Shown here: positions 12,908-25,470 of the stretch, in pieces
How the letters are laid out: each line of letters starts with the position of its first letter
How positions within the stretch are numbered: the first letter of the stretch is position 1
Assembly (NCBI GenBank): GCA_021613375.1
Contig: CM038710.1
Location: 24,231,667-24,295,666, forward strand
Direction of reading: 5' to 3'
DNA from: Megaleporinus macrocephalus
Taxonomy: Eukaryota > Chordata > Actinopteri > Characiformes > Anostomidae
Length of the DNA stretch: 64,000 bases
Notes under the pieces: model-generated
Seen by the model: the letters and a program-made list of their open reading frames with translations, nothing else
Told to the model about the DNA's origin: nothing
The model's database searches: none
Program-made: the position numbers and the translations under genes

Positions 12908-13220
12908 ACACACTGTATGGACAAAAGTATTGGGACACACCTCTTAATCATTGAATTCAGGTGTTTCATTTAGTCCAGTTGCCACAGCCGTGTAAAATCA
13001 AGCACCAAGCTAAGCAGTCTTTCCAAGCATATTGTAGGTGAAGGAATGAGCCGTTCTTCCTTCCTAAATATTATAATCAGACACTGGATGGGAAATGTTT
13101 GGGTGAGGAGGAGAAGAGGGAGTGGAATAAACCAGTGATTGTGAGAGAGGCCCTCTCGTCTGTCATTACCAGTGCCTGACCTTACAAATGCTCTTCTGGA
13201 TTAATTGATTGATTGATTGA
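12908..13220. mobile_element. Remnant of a DNA transposon with TATGGACAAAAGTATTGGGAC end
   Basis: The left end TGGACAAAAGTATTGGGACA is a terminus familiar from a widespread fish DNA-transposon family. Related material lies at 22683-23030 and 58570-59595; the latter ends with the inverse word CATACTTTTGACCATATGGT. The body carries ACTGGATGGGAAATGTTTGGG and 'gaggccctctcg'-type sequence but no usable transposase frame. Family assignment is from memory. Confidence 0.55.
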
Positions 13221-14470
13221 TTTATTAGGGTAGGCTAATTCTAAAGTAGAGTGTATTATTATTGCATCTAATTTATTAATAGATGCAGAAAGTCAATTTG
13301 ACTTCACTCTTCTTCTGTTTCAGTCCGATGCTGTTCCCATAATCCTATGGTCCTTCATGACCTAAGCCAACAAGTCACCATATTCCCAATATCAATATCC
13401 CACAAACTTGATAAAGTGGGTAGTTAAGTTAAAGACGCTTGTGGAACGCCTAAGAAAATGAAAGGCTAAGCTTATCATTTATGAATTTGTCCACTACTGA
13501 CTCAGTCTGATCATCCCTCAAAAGAGTTCACTAACACTGAGATTAATATTTAAGCATCACTTTGATTTGCCCTCACCAGTTTTCTTTTGCAAATTTGTTG
13601 TCCAATTAATTCTAATATAAGACATAAATAAACACTAAATGCAGCTATTAAATAATGTTATTAAAGATAAATATTAATTTAAATTCATTGTCACCCATGT
13701 GAAAAAGTAATTGCGCCCTTATACGCGATAACTGGATACTGTGCTCTTGAATTTTGTATTTTTCCCATCATACGTTATTTAGACATACTTGGCATACTCG
13801 GTCACTGAGTTCAACAGCTGGCAAGTTTTTTTTTATTCAACACTGACAATTTGTTATTTTCTCCATTCATGTTCTGTGAACAAAACATGTTCAACCTGTT
13901 AAACAAATTAGTTATTTACTGAAGCGTGACGTAAATAACCGTCGGAAACTGTCTAATCTTTATAACAGGGTGCAAAGCTGACAGTTTTACTAGAGGGCAA
14001 GTCCACAATCAAGATACCATTTACGTCCCACTGAAATTACAATTATACATGTGTAGTAACAGTAACAGGTATTTTAAATACACATGAGGTTTCACAACAA
14101 CCAATGTTCATAATTTGGACAAATACTGAACCTACTGAACATCATGTCTGTCTGCCCCAGCCTGCTACAACTACACTTTCCCAACGGACTCCGATTCTTA
14201 TCTGTGTATTATTGTGTGACTCTTCTTATCCTCTCATGCTTGACTTTTATCATAAGTCACCTGTTAAAGATAACAAGAAATGTACATTTATGTTCACTCA
14301 ACCCTAGGACACATCCACCCCCATGAAATATATGAAACACACCTCAGACATTCAGTCACTCTTTTACAGAAAACAAGTCATTCATTTGCGAAACACTGAA
14401 TGTTCTTAAAGTCCTAATGCCTCATTCGGTATCTTTACTAATTTTATTCTTAAAAAACTGAATATTAATT
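13221..14470. other. Intergenic, no gene seen
   Basis: The stretch is AT-rich and contains only short open frames. Those at about 14104-14326 have no recognisable homology and no splice context. Confidence 0.5.
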
Positions 14471-14474
14471 GTAT

Positions 14475-14822
14475 GTTCATTTGTGGCCTCGATATTTTAA
14501 TTTGTGCACACCATAAACTTATTTGTGGCCTCAACATATTTATTTGTGGCCACTATATAGTGATTTGTGGCATTGATATATTAAATGAAATGAATTTGTT
14601 GCCTCAGCATAGTAATGTGGCCTCATTCTATTATTGTTTGGTCACAATACATTAATTTGTGGATTTGTTATATTAATGTGTAACTTCAATATAGTAATAT
14701 GGTCTTAATATATGAATCTGTGACCTCCATATATTTCTTTGTAATCACAATAAATTCACTTGTGGCCTCAGTATAGTGATTGGTGGTCTCAATATATATT
14801 AATGTGTGGCTTCCATATCGTT
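14475..14822. repeat. 21-bp minisatellite, main block
   Basis: About sixteen diverged tandem units follow the pattern ATTTGTGGCCTCAATATATTA. Most are exactly 21 bp, such as ATTTGTGGCCTCAACATATTT next to ATTTGTGGCCACTATATAGTG. Because 21 is a multiple of three, one strand reads as a repeated ICGLDIL-type heptapeptide. I judge this to be accidental. A second block occurs at 15603-15712. Confidence 0.8.
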
Positions 14823-15010
14823 GTTGTTCAATGAAAAACAGGTCTCTCCGAAATGGCAACTTTACAGGAGAGGACAAAAACTGTCTTTACTTTCAATGTA
14901 AGTTAGAGGAACCAGAAGTTTTTCCAAGCTGTTTTGGAGCATTTGTATTGGTCCACTCGTCATGAAACTTCACACAATGTAAAAAAGTTGTGTTTAAATG
15001 ATGTAGAAAA
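14815..15010 (+). repeat. Interspersed repeat family, copy inside the minisatellite
   Basis: Same family as 10855-11060 and 8645-8970. It abuts the right end of the main 21-bp array. Confidence 0.65.
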
Positions 15011-15310
15011 AAAAATCGACAAATCGACGATTTTACTGGACTAGCGATTATAGTAAGTATAGTATAGTATAGATTTCTTTCTAACGTTAATTTGTTTCTG
15101 GCAAGCTGGAAATGTTAAAACCATAGAGAGTAAAATCTAATTATTTTAACAACGAAAAAAATACAGGTTTAGGTGAGAGAGTAAGCCCGACATGATCCTG
15201 ATCATATGCTTAAAATCTGTTGATAATCTCAATATTTTCTCAATATTTTCTCAATATTCATTGAGAAAAACATGTTAAATTGATATAGATATATTTATTT
15301 TTCTCTTACA

Positions 15311-15453
<143 letters not shown>

Positions 15454-15602
15454 CTTTATACTTTTAATATCTTTCAATAAAAAGGTTTTTTTTAGATTTG
15501 TTGGTGTCTTTCCAATCACAGTGTTGCCCCAACACTGATTTCAGATTTAAATGTAGTTTTTTTTATGAGCTGTTCTCCTAAACCTCTAAGCCTACAATCA
15601 CC

Positions 15603-15712
15603 CATGTTGACCTCCATATCTTCAGTTGTAGTCACAATATATTTATTTTTGTGGCCACAGTATAGTAATTGGTGGTTTCAATATAGGCATTTGAATTTGT
15701 GGACACGCCTTA
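15603..15712. repeat. 21-bp minisatellite, second block
   Basis: Units such as 'gtagtcacaatatatttattt' and 'ttggtggtttcaatatag' resemble the array at 14475-14822. This suggests one array was split by about 0.8 kb of inserted or expanded DNA. Confidence 0.6.
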
Positions 15713-15779
15713 TTAAATAATAATAACCAGCATTTAATCTCAGAGACTGAGCACAAGTGAAACAGGTTAGCAGGTCAGC

Positions 15780-16058
15780 GCGGTCATGTGCGGCGCTTTT
15801 CTGCCACCTAGCGGCCTCGGCCAGCACTTCATTTCCCGCTGAGTGAGCGTGAGTGAGCTCCCTTCACAGAGACGCCCCTGATCCAGTTTAACCGCCGAGA
15901 CCAGCTCACCGACACACTACCGCACTCAGAGTAAGGGTGTGTGTGTGTGTGTGTGTACACACTCTCGGCAGCAGTGGGGAAAAAGTGAAATGGCCGCAGT
16001 ATTTACACGACAGCGTTAAAGCGACAGGTTACCGGAAGCGCCATGAACTCTCAGCAAG
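15780..16058 (+). promoter_or_regulatory. slc35d2 promoter and 5' leader region
   Basis: A locally GC/CpG-richer segment immediately upstream of the transporter start. It includes a short (GT)n run at about 15937-15956 and two upstream ATGs. ATG 15990 gives a nine-codon ORF ending at 16019. ATG 16043 overlaps the main frame (see findings). No TATA box is evident, and the transcription start cannot be fixed from sequence. Confidence 0.5.
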
Positions 16059-19000
16059 ATGTCAAGAAGAACCTCTTCTTTCACTTCACCTTCATTTCTC
16101 TCGTCTTTTTCTTCACTCAGTCCTGCCTCGGGACACGGCCGGGTCGTGAAGCTCCTTTCGGCTGTTTTTTATGCCGTCAGCTCCTTCCTCATAATCGTGG
16201 TCAACAAGACTGTTTTAACCAACTACCGGTGAGTTGAGAGCTGCTAGCCTGTTCATTAGCATTGCTTTTCACTGCCATTAGCATCACCTGCACCTGTAGC
16301 TGTGGAGCTGTGACTGCAGTTCTTCCCAACTTCAGTCCAGGATCTCATCACAAGTCTGTACTGTAAACAGGTCAAGCTCTAAAAAAGCTATATATACTGT
16401 GCTACGTATAATGCTGGGTTTTCTAGTATTATAATAAGGCTGTATGGAAATCAGCTCTGAGCTCCTTATGTAAAACACCTGGAGCTGCATGTACAGCATG
16501 CTGAGTTGACCCCTCTGATCAGGAACTACACCATTAGTTTGTTAGGTGAGGACACTGCTGAATGTTCTAAAGCAACATTTTAAAATTATGATGAACTTTT
16601 TTTACTACAAGGGTCATATGGTTTTTTACTACAAACTTTGATTCATACTAGATAGTTGGTTTTAGTCCCATCGTCCAGCTGGACTGCACAGTTTTACACT
16701 TTTCCTGCTTAAACATGAATGGTTTTGATTCTAAGGATGGGGCTCAGCGGTAGAAGAAACACAGAAGTGTGTACTGTAGACCATGAGACTGAAGGTTGGG
16801 ATAAACTGCTCGGGGTTATAGATGACAATAACTATGTTACGACTTTACATATCCAGTCATTCAAAGTTTGTTACTAATTTATTTGCTTTTGTGAGTTACT
16901 GACTAAAATGTACTGTCTTTATGTAGATTTCCCTCCTACACAGTCCTCGCCATTGGACAGGTCAGTTTTTTTTTTACTGCATTTATGTTTATGAACACTG
17001 TGGACTATTAAAGGCATGTTAGTATTTAAGTCTTGTTGCTCCTCTCCTTAGATGGCGTTCACCATCATCATTCTTTACTCAGCCAAAATGTGCAAAGCAG
17101 TCAGTTTTCAGGATTTTGACAAAAGCTTACTCCGAAAGGTACGTCTGGTTTATTTATTTAATATTTATGATTGTATAGATGTTATTATAGGGTTTGGTGG
17201 CCGCCACTTGCTCCAGGTTTTAAGAGAGAGTTCTAAGGTAACGACATGTAAAGCTGTTCCAGGGGCTCTGTTGCCAGTGTCTGGTACTGTGTGGTCCTGT
17301 GTGTCTGTTTCTCATGTGTTGTGTTTGATGCATTTGTGTTGGGGGAGGTCACCACAGAGTGGAGGTATATGACTCTTGGTGACCCCCCCCCTGTTGTTAG
17401 CAGTGTTGTATGGTTGTCTTGACTGGTTGTCTTGTTATGTGGTGCTTTCCCCAGATCTTTCCTTTGCCATTACTCTACGCTGGCAATCATGTAACAGGAC
17501 TGGGAAGCACAAAGAAATTAAGGTATTTTAAAATCAGGATATAAATGATAGAAACAGCTAATAAGACTGTATGATTTCAAAATGTATCTGAATATTGGAT
17601 ATCTAATAATTTAGCTTACAGTTATTGCATTTTATTGTGTGTATTATTGTTCAGTTACCAGTTCAGTAACATGGTATATCTGTGTTTACCACTAAAGTAC
17701 TTTTTGTTATCTTTCCATCTGCATAGGAATAACAGTTTTATTGAAGAATGCAATAATCAAATTAAGTGGTAGATATTACAATATTTGTTGTGTGGTAAGT
17801 TCACTATTACACTCTGCTAAATGAGTGTGTCCTATTAACGAGGCCATTAGGTTGGAAATTAAATAATCAGACAATTCAAATGGACTTAACCGTAACCAAC
17901 CATGCACAGCTTCTTAACCAGTCCAAAAAGTCACTCTGGGGCAAAATCCACTCCTTATGGAGGGCAGTTTAAAATATGAATTATAGTTATGACTTCTCAT
18001 ATGACTTGTTTTATTGTTTTAGACATGATTTGAGCACACATAACAGTTTCTAACATCTGTTAGAATCATTCTACTCATTCCACTTACTTCACATGCCAGG
18101 CAGCAACTTCCATTGAACAAGCCTGCTATTGGTAGATTTGGAGTTTTGTGATTGTGAGCTTTTGTTATTAACATAAGTCTTGCTGAATTATTACGCATTT
18201 AGCTATGTTCTTAAACGATCATAGTTTAACTGTGTATTTTTTGTAATTTGTAATTGTCTGTCACTGACTTTCACATTTCTCTCTGCTCTGCAGCTTACCC
18301 ATGTTCACTGTGCTCAGAAAATTCACCATTCTAATGACAATGATTATGGAAACAAAGATATTGAGGTATGTGTCAGGAAAGACCTCCGAGTGGAACGGTT
18401 TGAGGTCTGGTTGACCTCTATTATTGCTGGTCTTTGAAGCGTTGGGGAACATTTCTTATAGTCACACTCGACATGTTGCAGCTGTTACAGAATTTCATTT
18501 CATTCCAAGAGTATATGAACAGCGAGGTGTAAATAAAGTCATTCAGAGCAGTGCGTAATGGTTCATTATAGAGAAACTACCAAACTACCAAATTTCTATA
18601 TCGCAGTGCTGATAGAAACCAAGGGTCACAGTGTCTACAATGCAAATATGGCTTTTTTATTTACCATCCAAAGTAACTAGTGAACCTACACATCTACTTT
18701 GTCTTAAAAAAACACTTTACAAACACATTTTGAACCAAAACTATCAAAAACATACAAAATGTCTCAGGAATCAGGCAATGTATTTATTTTTATCGAGGAG
18801 TGAAAAAAAAAGAATAACCACAACTGGTATATCCAGTAGTTCCACACTGGATACACATCCTCAACCTTTTTTTCCACAAATTATAACTGAGAATTGTGCA
18901 GTCATGATGACAGAATAATATATTTAAATTAATTTGACGCAACTGGCATAACCTGAAGTGAAGTAAAATATAACAAAAAAGGATTCTCTTCAGAATAAAA

Positions 19001-22000
19001 TGTTGCAGTATTGCCATAATAAGATGCATGACATCACAGTGCCACACTGTAATGGAAGGAGGTTTTGAAGACTTGCCAATTAAGATGTAAATGCTTTAAT
19101 ATCTGACTGAGCTCTGTTGAGCACAGGTTAATCAGTAGAAAAAAAAATAACAATGCAACTAAAGGGTTCTTATTGATGTTGTTATCTAAAACCTTTGTCA
19201 CAATCTTAAAACATTCAGGCAATTTATTCTTAAACATTTTCCTGTGAGGTGTTTCAGATGTTTGGTTCCCATCACAATCAGATGAACTTATGGTTGTGGC
19301 TGAAGCATTTTGTCACTTGCCACTAAAGGTTCAGTGAATTCCTTCAGTATTGCTAGTTCTGTGTTACTATTGTTTTGTTGGTGTGATTGCCCAGACCGCA
19401 CAGAGCCCCTGAGACATGATTGTTTATAAAGCCCAACTAAATCAACAATCTCTCCATGATGTTTTGTATGCAGACTATACATATCAAAACTGACAGTGTT
19501 TTAATCCTACAGGAAAACATTTTCACCTCAGCTGGTGTGCAGCGTATTGGCGATTGTGTTTGGGGCACTAATCGCAGCCAGGTACTGTAATCTATTCACT
19601 GATGCACAATTCAGCTTTATGTCAGCAATGTGATAAAGACTCGACTCAAAAGCATAACAAGTAACATTTCTCTAATTCTGTTTAGCTCTGACCTGGCGTT
19701 CGATGCAGAAGGATACACGTTCGTCCTACTCAACGATGTGTTCACGGCTGCCAATGGCGTGTACACAAAGAAAAAACTAGGAATTGAGGTATGTGTCTAA
19801 TATAACACATACAATGTCACCAGTGTTACTGTTATTAATGTAAGGGTTTATAGTTTCTTATCACTAGTAACATATAATTGCTGGCATATCTAATGTACCT
19901 TGTCTGTCAGCTGTTGTTTTTACAACATTTGGCCAAACTAGCTGCAAATGACTGAATGAGTGAATATTTCATGATAAATGGACCAATAAAGATGATTTAC
20001 AATGACTTGGACTGAAATCTTAACAACAAAGGTGCCATGGAGGAAACACTTTTGGTTCCTGGATTTGTGAGTGTAGAGTCATTTAAAGCTTTAATAAACT
20101 TTCATATAATGTAAAGGTTCTACACCAAAAGAAATATCACAGATTTAAAAAAATTCTGTATAATTAAATATGTAAAAGTGGTCATCTGAAAAGTTGAATG
20201 TTTCTGAAAGTTATTACACAGAGGGTTATTTTGTGGAATGATTATGAAAGCACTTTCTGACACATTAGACATTATTTTAAAATAGTTCTGAAATAAGCTT
20301 TTGTAATAAAAAAAGAATTTGTGAGATTTATTTCTATTCGTGGCAGGAAAGGTCATGTTGCGCTGTGTTTTTTCAAAATTGTACCCAAAGAAAAAAAATA
20401 TTTTTATTCTATTATTCAACATTAGTTTTCAAGAAAAGCTTTAACCATAAACCGTATTACATATAAAAGCAAGAAAGACACATGTAGGTGTACTTTATAA
20501 AACATGTTCACTTTATTTACATCTCTACATTGAGAAGCTGATGGAATTTCCCTTAAAAGTGGGATAGCTGTCTGTCTTTTCTCTTTTGCATTTTTGGAGC
20601 TTTTTTTGCATGTAAAAAGTTATGAAGCCCCAACTTCACACCACAGAAACCACTCCTCAGCAGCCTGTAACACCTTTTTGGAATTTCAGTCCTTTTCTCT
20701 GTTACAAGGTGACATCATCTCGTAACATAATTCTTATTGCCAGCCTACTTGCGAGCTCGGCACACCTTCACATAATGCACAGAGAGCTAAAACAGTAAAA
20801 ACGTACCACTCTGGAACATCCTGCATCAGTCTGGTCTGCAAAGGTGAATCAGGTCTACAACCTGTTCTGGATCAGACTCAAACTGTTACGGCAGAACCGA
20901 CACCATTATGAGATTAGCCATAGCAGAGTGGAGGGTCTTGTAGCACTTGCTCTGGCCGTTGAGCAGTTAGAATATTGTAGCTGAGCTGACCTCTTAGTTG
21001 GGGGCAGGACAGACACTAGATCTCTGACAGGGTGACAGATGTACATATAAGAAAAATCTTGTGTTTTGTAAAGATATAAACATGAACATCTATTCTAGTA
21101 GACACAGAAATAAAGTTATGAAGACTGAAAATGAGCATGAGAGGTCACCACAAAGGTTCTCCCTACAGCCTGCACAATATGAGAAGGTTTTTCATCTTTA
21201 GAAAGGTTCTTCACACTCACACATCTCATTTAGAGGAAAGGTCTTATGGAGAACTTTTCAATGAAACGTTTTCTTTGTGGAACCTAAAGTGTTTTAGGTA
21301 TCTCACAAAGTACCCTTTTTGGCATCTTCACTTTTAGGAGTGCGCATTAAAGTTAATCACAACGTTTTTACCACAAATAGTTTTAATGCAAGAAATAGAA
21401 GTTATAGGAGTTGTTTTCTTTAAAAAACTACAAAGAGTAAAAGTCAGAAAATGTACGATTACTGTACATCAAAGAGTTGACATCAAAGAGTTTTTATCCT
21501 GCCATATTCCTCAGGACGTTTTTACTTAGGAAACTGGTGAAAACCTGCCCTGCCTGTGGAGCCGTTCCCACTAAGTAAACAAAGGATTTATCTGTCACCA
21601 ATTAACTCTGCTGTTCAGTTATGCTGATGTATTGTCCTGCTTTCAAAAGGGCCTGGGCAAGTATGGGATTTTGTTCTACAATGCGTTCATCATCATTATA
21701 CCCACTGCTTTGGCAAGTGCCTACACGGGAGATTTTGAAAAGGTAACGACTGAACTGGTGAATGAAGGATTAGTGGAATAAATAATTGAAGTTTCATGAG
21801 GCTGCAAAGCATTAGACCATTCAGCTTGATATGTTTTCTTTTCAGGCCATCGCCTTTAAAGGGTGGTTGTCCCTGGGTTTCGTTTTATACTTTCTGCTGT
21901 CCTGTGCCATGGGGTACGTCATTCTTTGTATCATTTTGTAAATGACATGCAACTCTTTAAATAAAAAATGACGCTTAATAAGCAGAGTATTACCTTCACT

Positions 22001-23777
22001 GTTTGCTCTTTTTCAGGTTCGTTTTGATGTACTCTATAGTTCTATGCAGCTATTACAACAGTGCCTTAACCACAACAATTATCGGAGCAATTAAGGTGTG
22101 TACTTAACATTTTCTGTCCATCATATTATTTAAATAGTGTCTAATTGTTACAGTTAGTTATGGTCAATTCTAATGATCGTCAGCAAAGGTCATGTTTAAA
22201 CAAGGGTGGGTCAGCAAAGCAAAGGGGCGGGCGCAGATCAGACAAACCTAGGCCGTAATACCAGAGATCAGAATGGCTTAGAAAAGGTACAAAAGGTAAC
22301 AAGTTGTAGAAAAGGCTGTATGTGAGGGATGTATAGTCAGTGTGGTTTAATAGTAGAGTTGAAGATGTGTTGAACAGGTCCCAGTAGTTAGTAGGTGGGC
22401 TCTTCAAGCACTGTTAATCTGAGGGAGTTGTGCTGATGACCTGAGGAAGGAGTGGCTATGGATGTAATAATAGTACCTGCTATGAATGCCCCAGAGTAGT
22501 AGGAGTGGTAGAGTGCATTCCGGCACAGGCACGCATCCGGAGTCTGTTTTCTGAGGGTTTAGTAGCATGTGTCGATGCCAGTGAAGTGCTGGAAGGCTTA
22601 GAATATGTAAAACCTTGTTAGGATTAGGTTTGAATTTCAGTGAACTGTTGTTGGTCAGGCATTCCAGAACCTGGGCCTCAGAGCACGTGCCCAAAAGTAT
22701 CCAGACACCCCTAATTCAAGTAGTAAATTCAGTTACTTTAAGGTGCACCTATTGCTGAAACTGCCCATTTGCACACAAACAGCTCGTCTAATTTCTGTAG
22801 AAAAGCATTGCCAGTGGATTGGTACGCTCTGGAGCAGCCACACATCCACACAAGGTCCTAGACCCTAATACCAAGCAACAGCCATGGGCTGCGGAGCTGT
22901 GGAACACTTTTCTCTGGAGTGATACTGCTGGAGGGGCACGTGTAATCCAGAACTAATAATCCAGTGCCCTAATGCTCTTGTGACTTCTAAAATCCCCACT
23001 GCAATGTTGCAGCCCTCCCAGAAGAGATACATTTTTAGTCTAGGATTAAACTTCAAACTGATATTGTTGTGCAGTATGGGAAAGACTTGTGAATTAACAA
23101 GTAAATTCTTTAATCTGCTCCAAGGTCGCAGTCAGTTCTACAGTCTGTCAAATGTATTCAGCCGTAAAGTTAAATGTATTGGTTTTCATTGGGTGATATG
23201 AATGCTTCTGTGTAATGTTTGGCAGAAGTCTTCCCCTTTTGTGTTTTGGTTCCTCTGTGTTTCTTCCTTTTGCTCTTAGAGAGTTTTCCGTACCACAGTC
23301 CCCCTCAGCTTGCTTACTAGGCGCTTAGGTCCAGATTTCTGTTTAGCTGTTTTGTGACATTTGTTATTAAAAAAATGCTGTCCAAGTACACTTGAGTTGA
23401 ATTTAACTGAATACAGTTTTAAATAAAAAAAATATTCCTTTCATAGAATGTTGCGGTCGCCTACATTGGCATGTTCGTCGGAGGAGACTATGTCTTTTCA
23501 TGGCCAAACTTTGTAGGACTAAATATATGGTAAGAAACTTCAAACTGTTCCAAATAGCGAGTACTTATGAAATGAAAAAAGACTAAAGTTTGACTTGTTT
23601 TTTTATTTCTTTTCACTCCCCTCCCTCAGTATCACTGGTGGCTTGGTGTACTCATACCTGACCTTCCACGGTGGATCTTCAGCACAGTCTACAAACCAAG
23701 AGGAGGACAAACTGAGAGTTCCTGCGATAGAGGAGCTGCAGGACAGCACTGAGGAAAGACCATTTGCTGCCGTCTGA
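16059..23777 (+). CDS. slc35d2: Nucleotide-sugar transporter, SLC35D family (likely SLC35D2)
   Basis: Multi-pass Golgi/ER membrane antiporter that carries nucleotide sugars (UDP-GlcNAc and relatives in SLC35D2) into the lumen. Exons: 16059-16228, 16927-16960, 17052-17138, 17455-17522, 18294-18365, 19513-19581, 19686-19788, 21650-21742, 21846-21913, 22017-22095, 23447-23529, 23630-23777. The joined frame is 357 residues, close to SLC35D1/2 lengths. Family landmarks are [84 protein letters not shown] and [14 protein letters not shown]. The start is bounded: an in-frame TGA at 16044-16046 lies just before ATG 16059, and no other in-frame ATG precedes exon 3. SLC35D2 is preferred over D1 because znf367 and cdc14b are neighbours. 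It converges on znf367. Confidence 0.92.
18609..18664. repeat. Short repeat shared with 12482-12536
   Basis: A second copy of the TGATAGAAACCAA...GTCTACAATGCAAATATGG sequence, inside slc35d2 intron 5. Confidence 0.55.
22683..23030. mobile_element. DNA-transposon remnant in slc35d2 intron 10
   Basis: It starts with an eroded form of the ACAAAAGTATTGGGACACCC terminus (CCCAAAAGTATCCAGACACCC here). It continues with the body words 'cattgccagtggattggtacgctctggagcag', 'agcaacagccatgggc' and 'tggagtgatactgctgga'. No intact transposase frame is present. It is related in its end sequence to the remnants at 12908 and 58570. Confidence 0.6.
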
Positions 23778-25329
23778 GATTGTACCACTGTAGCCTATAA
23801 AGCTGCAATCAGGGATTTGTGTTTACATTAAACACTAACTACTGATCATTCCAGCCTACCTTTTACACGTTTTCTAAGCTACTGTGATTGAAACTCTGGA
23901 ATCAGAGTGGTATTGACCACAGAGAGTGTGTCTTCCATATGCAACTGGACTCTGACTCTATTTTTATCTATAGATTTAAACACTGACTATGAAGTTAAAG
24001 TGCTGACTGTCAGCATTAATTCAGTGCATGTGCAGTTGTAATGAACTGTATGTCCACACTGGCTGAGTGATATAGTTCACAGTTCTTTTTGTACATAGTC
24101 AGCTTGTAATTGAACAGTTGGTTGGTCACTTTTTCCTTGGCTAGCTAAAGTTCACTGTAGGATTTGTTTGTGCACAAGAGGGCTAACCAAAGATCTAGAT
24201 TTGACATTTGCATCTAGAGTCTGTTGCTGTTATGTCTTAAGACAAAGATCAAAGGACCATCAAATACGGTAAAGCAGGACATCATGAGGCTGAGTTAGTC
24301 AACAAGGCCAGCCAAAATATTAGGCGTGTTGAAATTGGCTGAACATTGTGAACTGCTTTCATGAGCCAGCATGTAAAACGGTTACCACAAAATGCAAACC
24401 ACATGGAACCGGCATGAATTATTGTGAATGGAACTCTGGCTGTTTATTAACCGACAGGTATAGAAAAGTCTACCCTGATCCAAAAATGCCCTTAACCTCA
24501 GTCGATGGCCTTTGACCTTGCAGCAGGAGAGTCATGCCAAATACAGTCATATGCACAAGTTGCACAAGTGTCCCTGTTCAAAATACATGTTTTTTAAAGA
24601 AAAATAATAATTGTACACATAATTTTATTGCACAATTACTGTCTATATATATCAAGGGTGTTTTGTGTATTTTTGCATATGACTACTAAAACAACCATGT
24701 AAATTTAAAGCCAGACAAATGGAAGGTTCTTATTCAAAGTTAACCATTCAGCCTGACCTACACTGAGCATGCTTTACTGATAACACACAAATAAATTAGG
24801 AAATCACAGATCCAGTCTCAAAGGGTTCCTCCTCTCTAGGTAGTGTCCTGTGTAGGTTATGAAATAACAGCTTCTATACTCATTCATTCATTTTATGCCA
24901 GAATGTAAACCGTGTATTTTCTTCTATAAGCTGTATGGCTATGTAGTTTTATTTAGTGAGCTTTAGGTGCAGTTTGTGTCACGCTTGCTGTGCACTATAT
25001 ATGGAGTGTGGAGCCATTTGAGCTTCAGCCACAGAAAATAGTTGCAAAGCAGCAAATGCCACCACATCTTTCATGCAGTCATTGATAGTAAATTATTTAT
25101 TATTTTATTCTGACCTTTCGGCTGCACCATGCTTCTTTTGCATTCCTCCAGTATTTAGTCATGCCATGCTCACTCGCTGGAGAATACCAGCTTCAGTCAC
25201 AACAAAACGTTTCTGATTTGGAAGGTCTTCCACACATTCTCTAAGATCTTACACTCTTTTCTTATCAGTTTAAAAAGAAAACAAATTGCAATTCTCTCTT
25301 TCCTCCAAACTTTATCAGAGGTCTCCGGG

Positions 25330-25470
25330 CATAGTTACAGTTGCTAAGCTATGAAGGACAAACAGAGTGAACCTGTTTGATACAGTGTCACTCCAAGGCA
25401 GATTAGTGCTGCATCACGAGTTACCAAAGACAAGCTCACTTATTGTGGGTGAACCAGCTAAACAAGCACA
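25330..25470. repeat. Interspersed repeat, copy 2 (partner at 8.35 kb)
   Basis: This matches 8348-8490 in direct orientation over the 'catagttacagttgctaagc' start and the 'ttgtgggtgaa' end. Confidence 0.65.

Noticed and set aside
14473..14655. Repeated ICGLDIL-like peptide that resembles a leucine-rich or heptad protein
   Set aside because: It is a by-product of a 21-bp minisatellite whose unit length is a multiple of three. Units diverge and stops appear, with no start or splice context.
14475..14822. Regularly spaced repeat that could be taken for a CRISPR array
   Set aside because: Units are directly abutting with no unique spacers, and the genome is eukaryotic.
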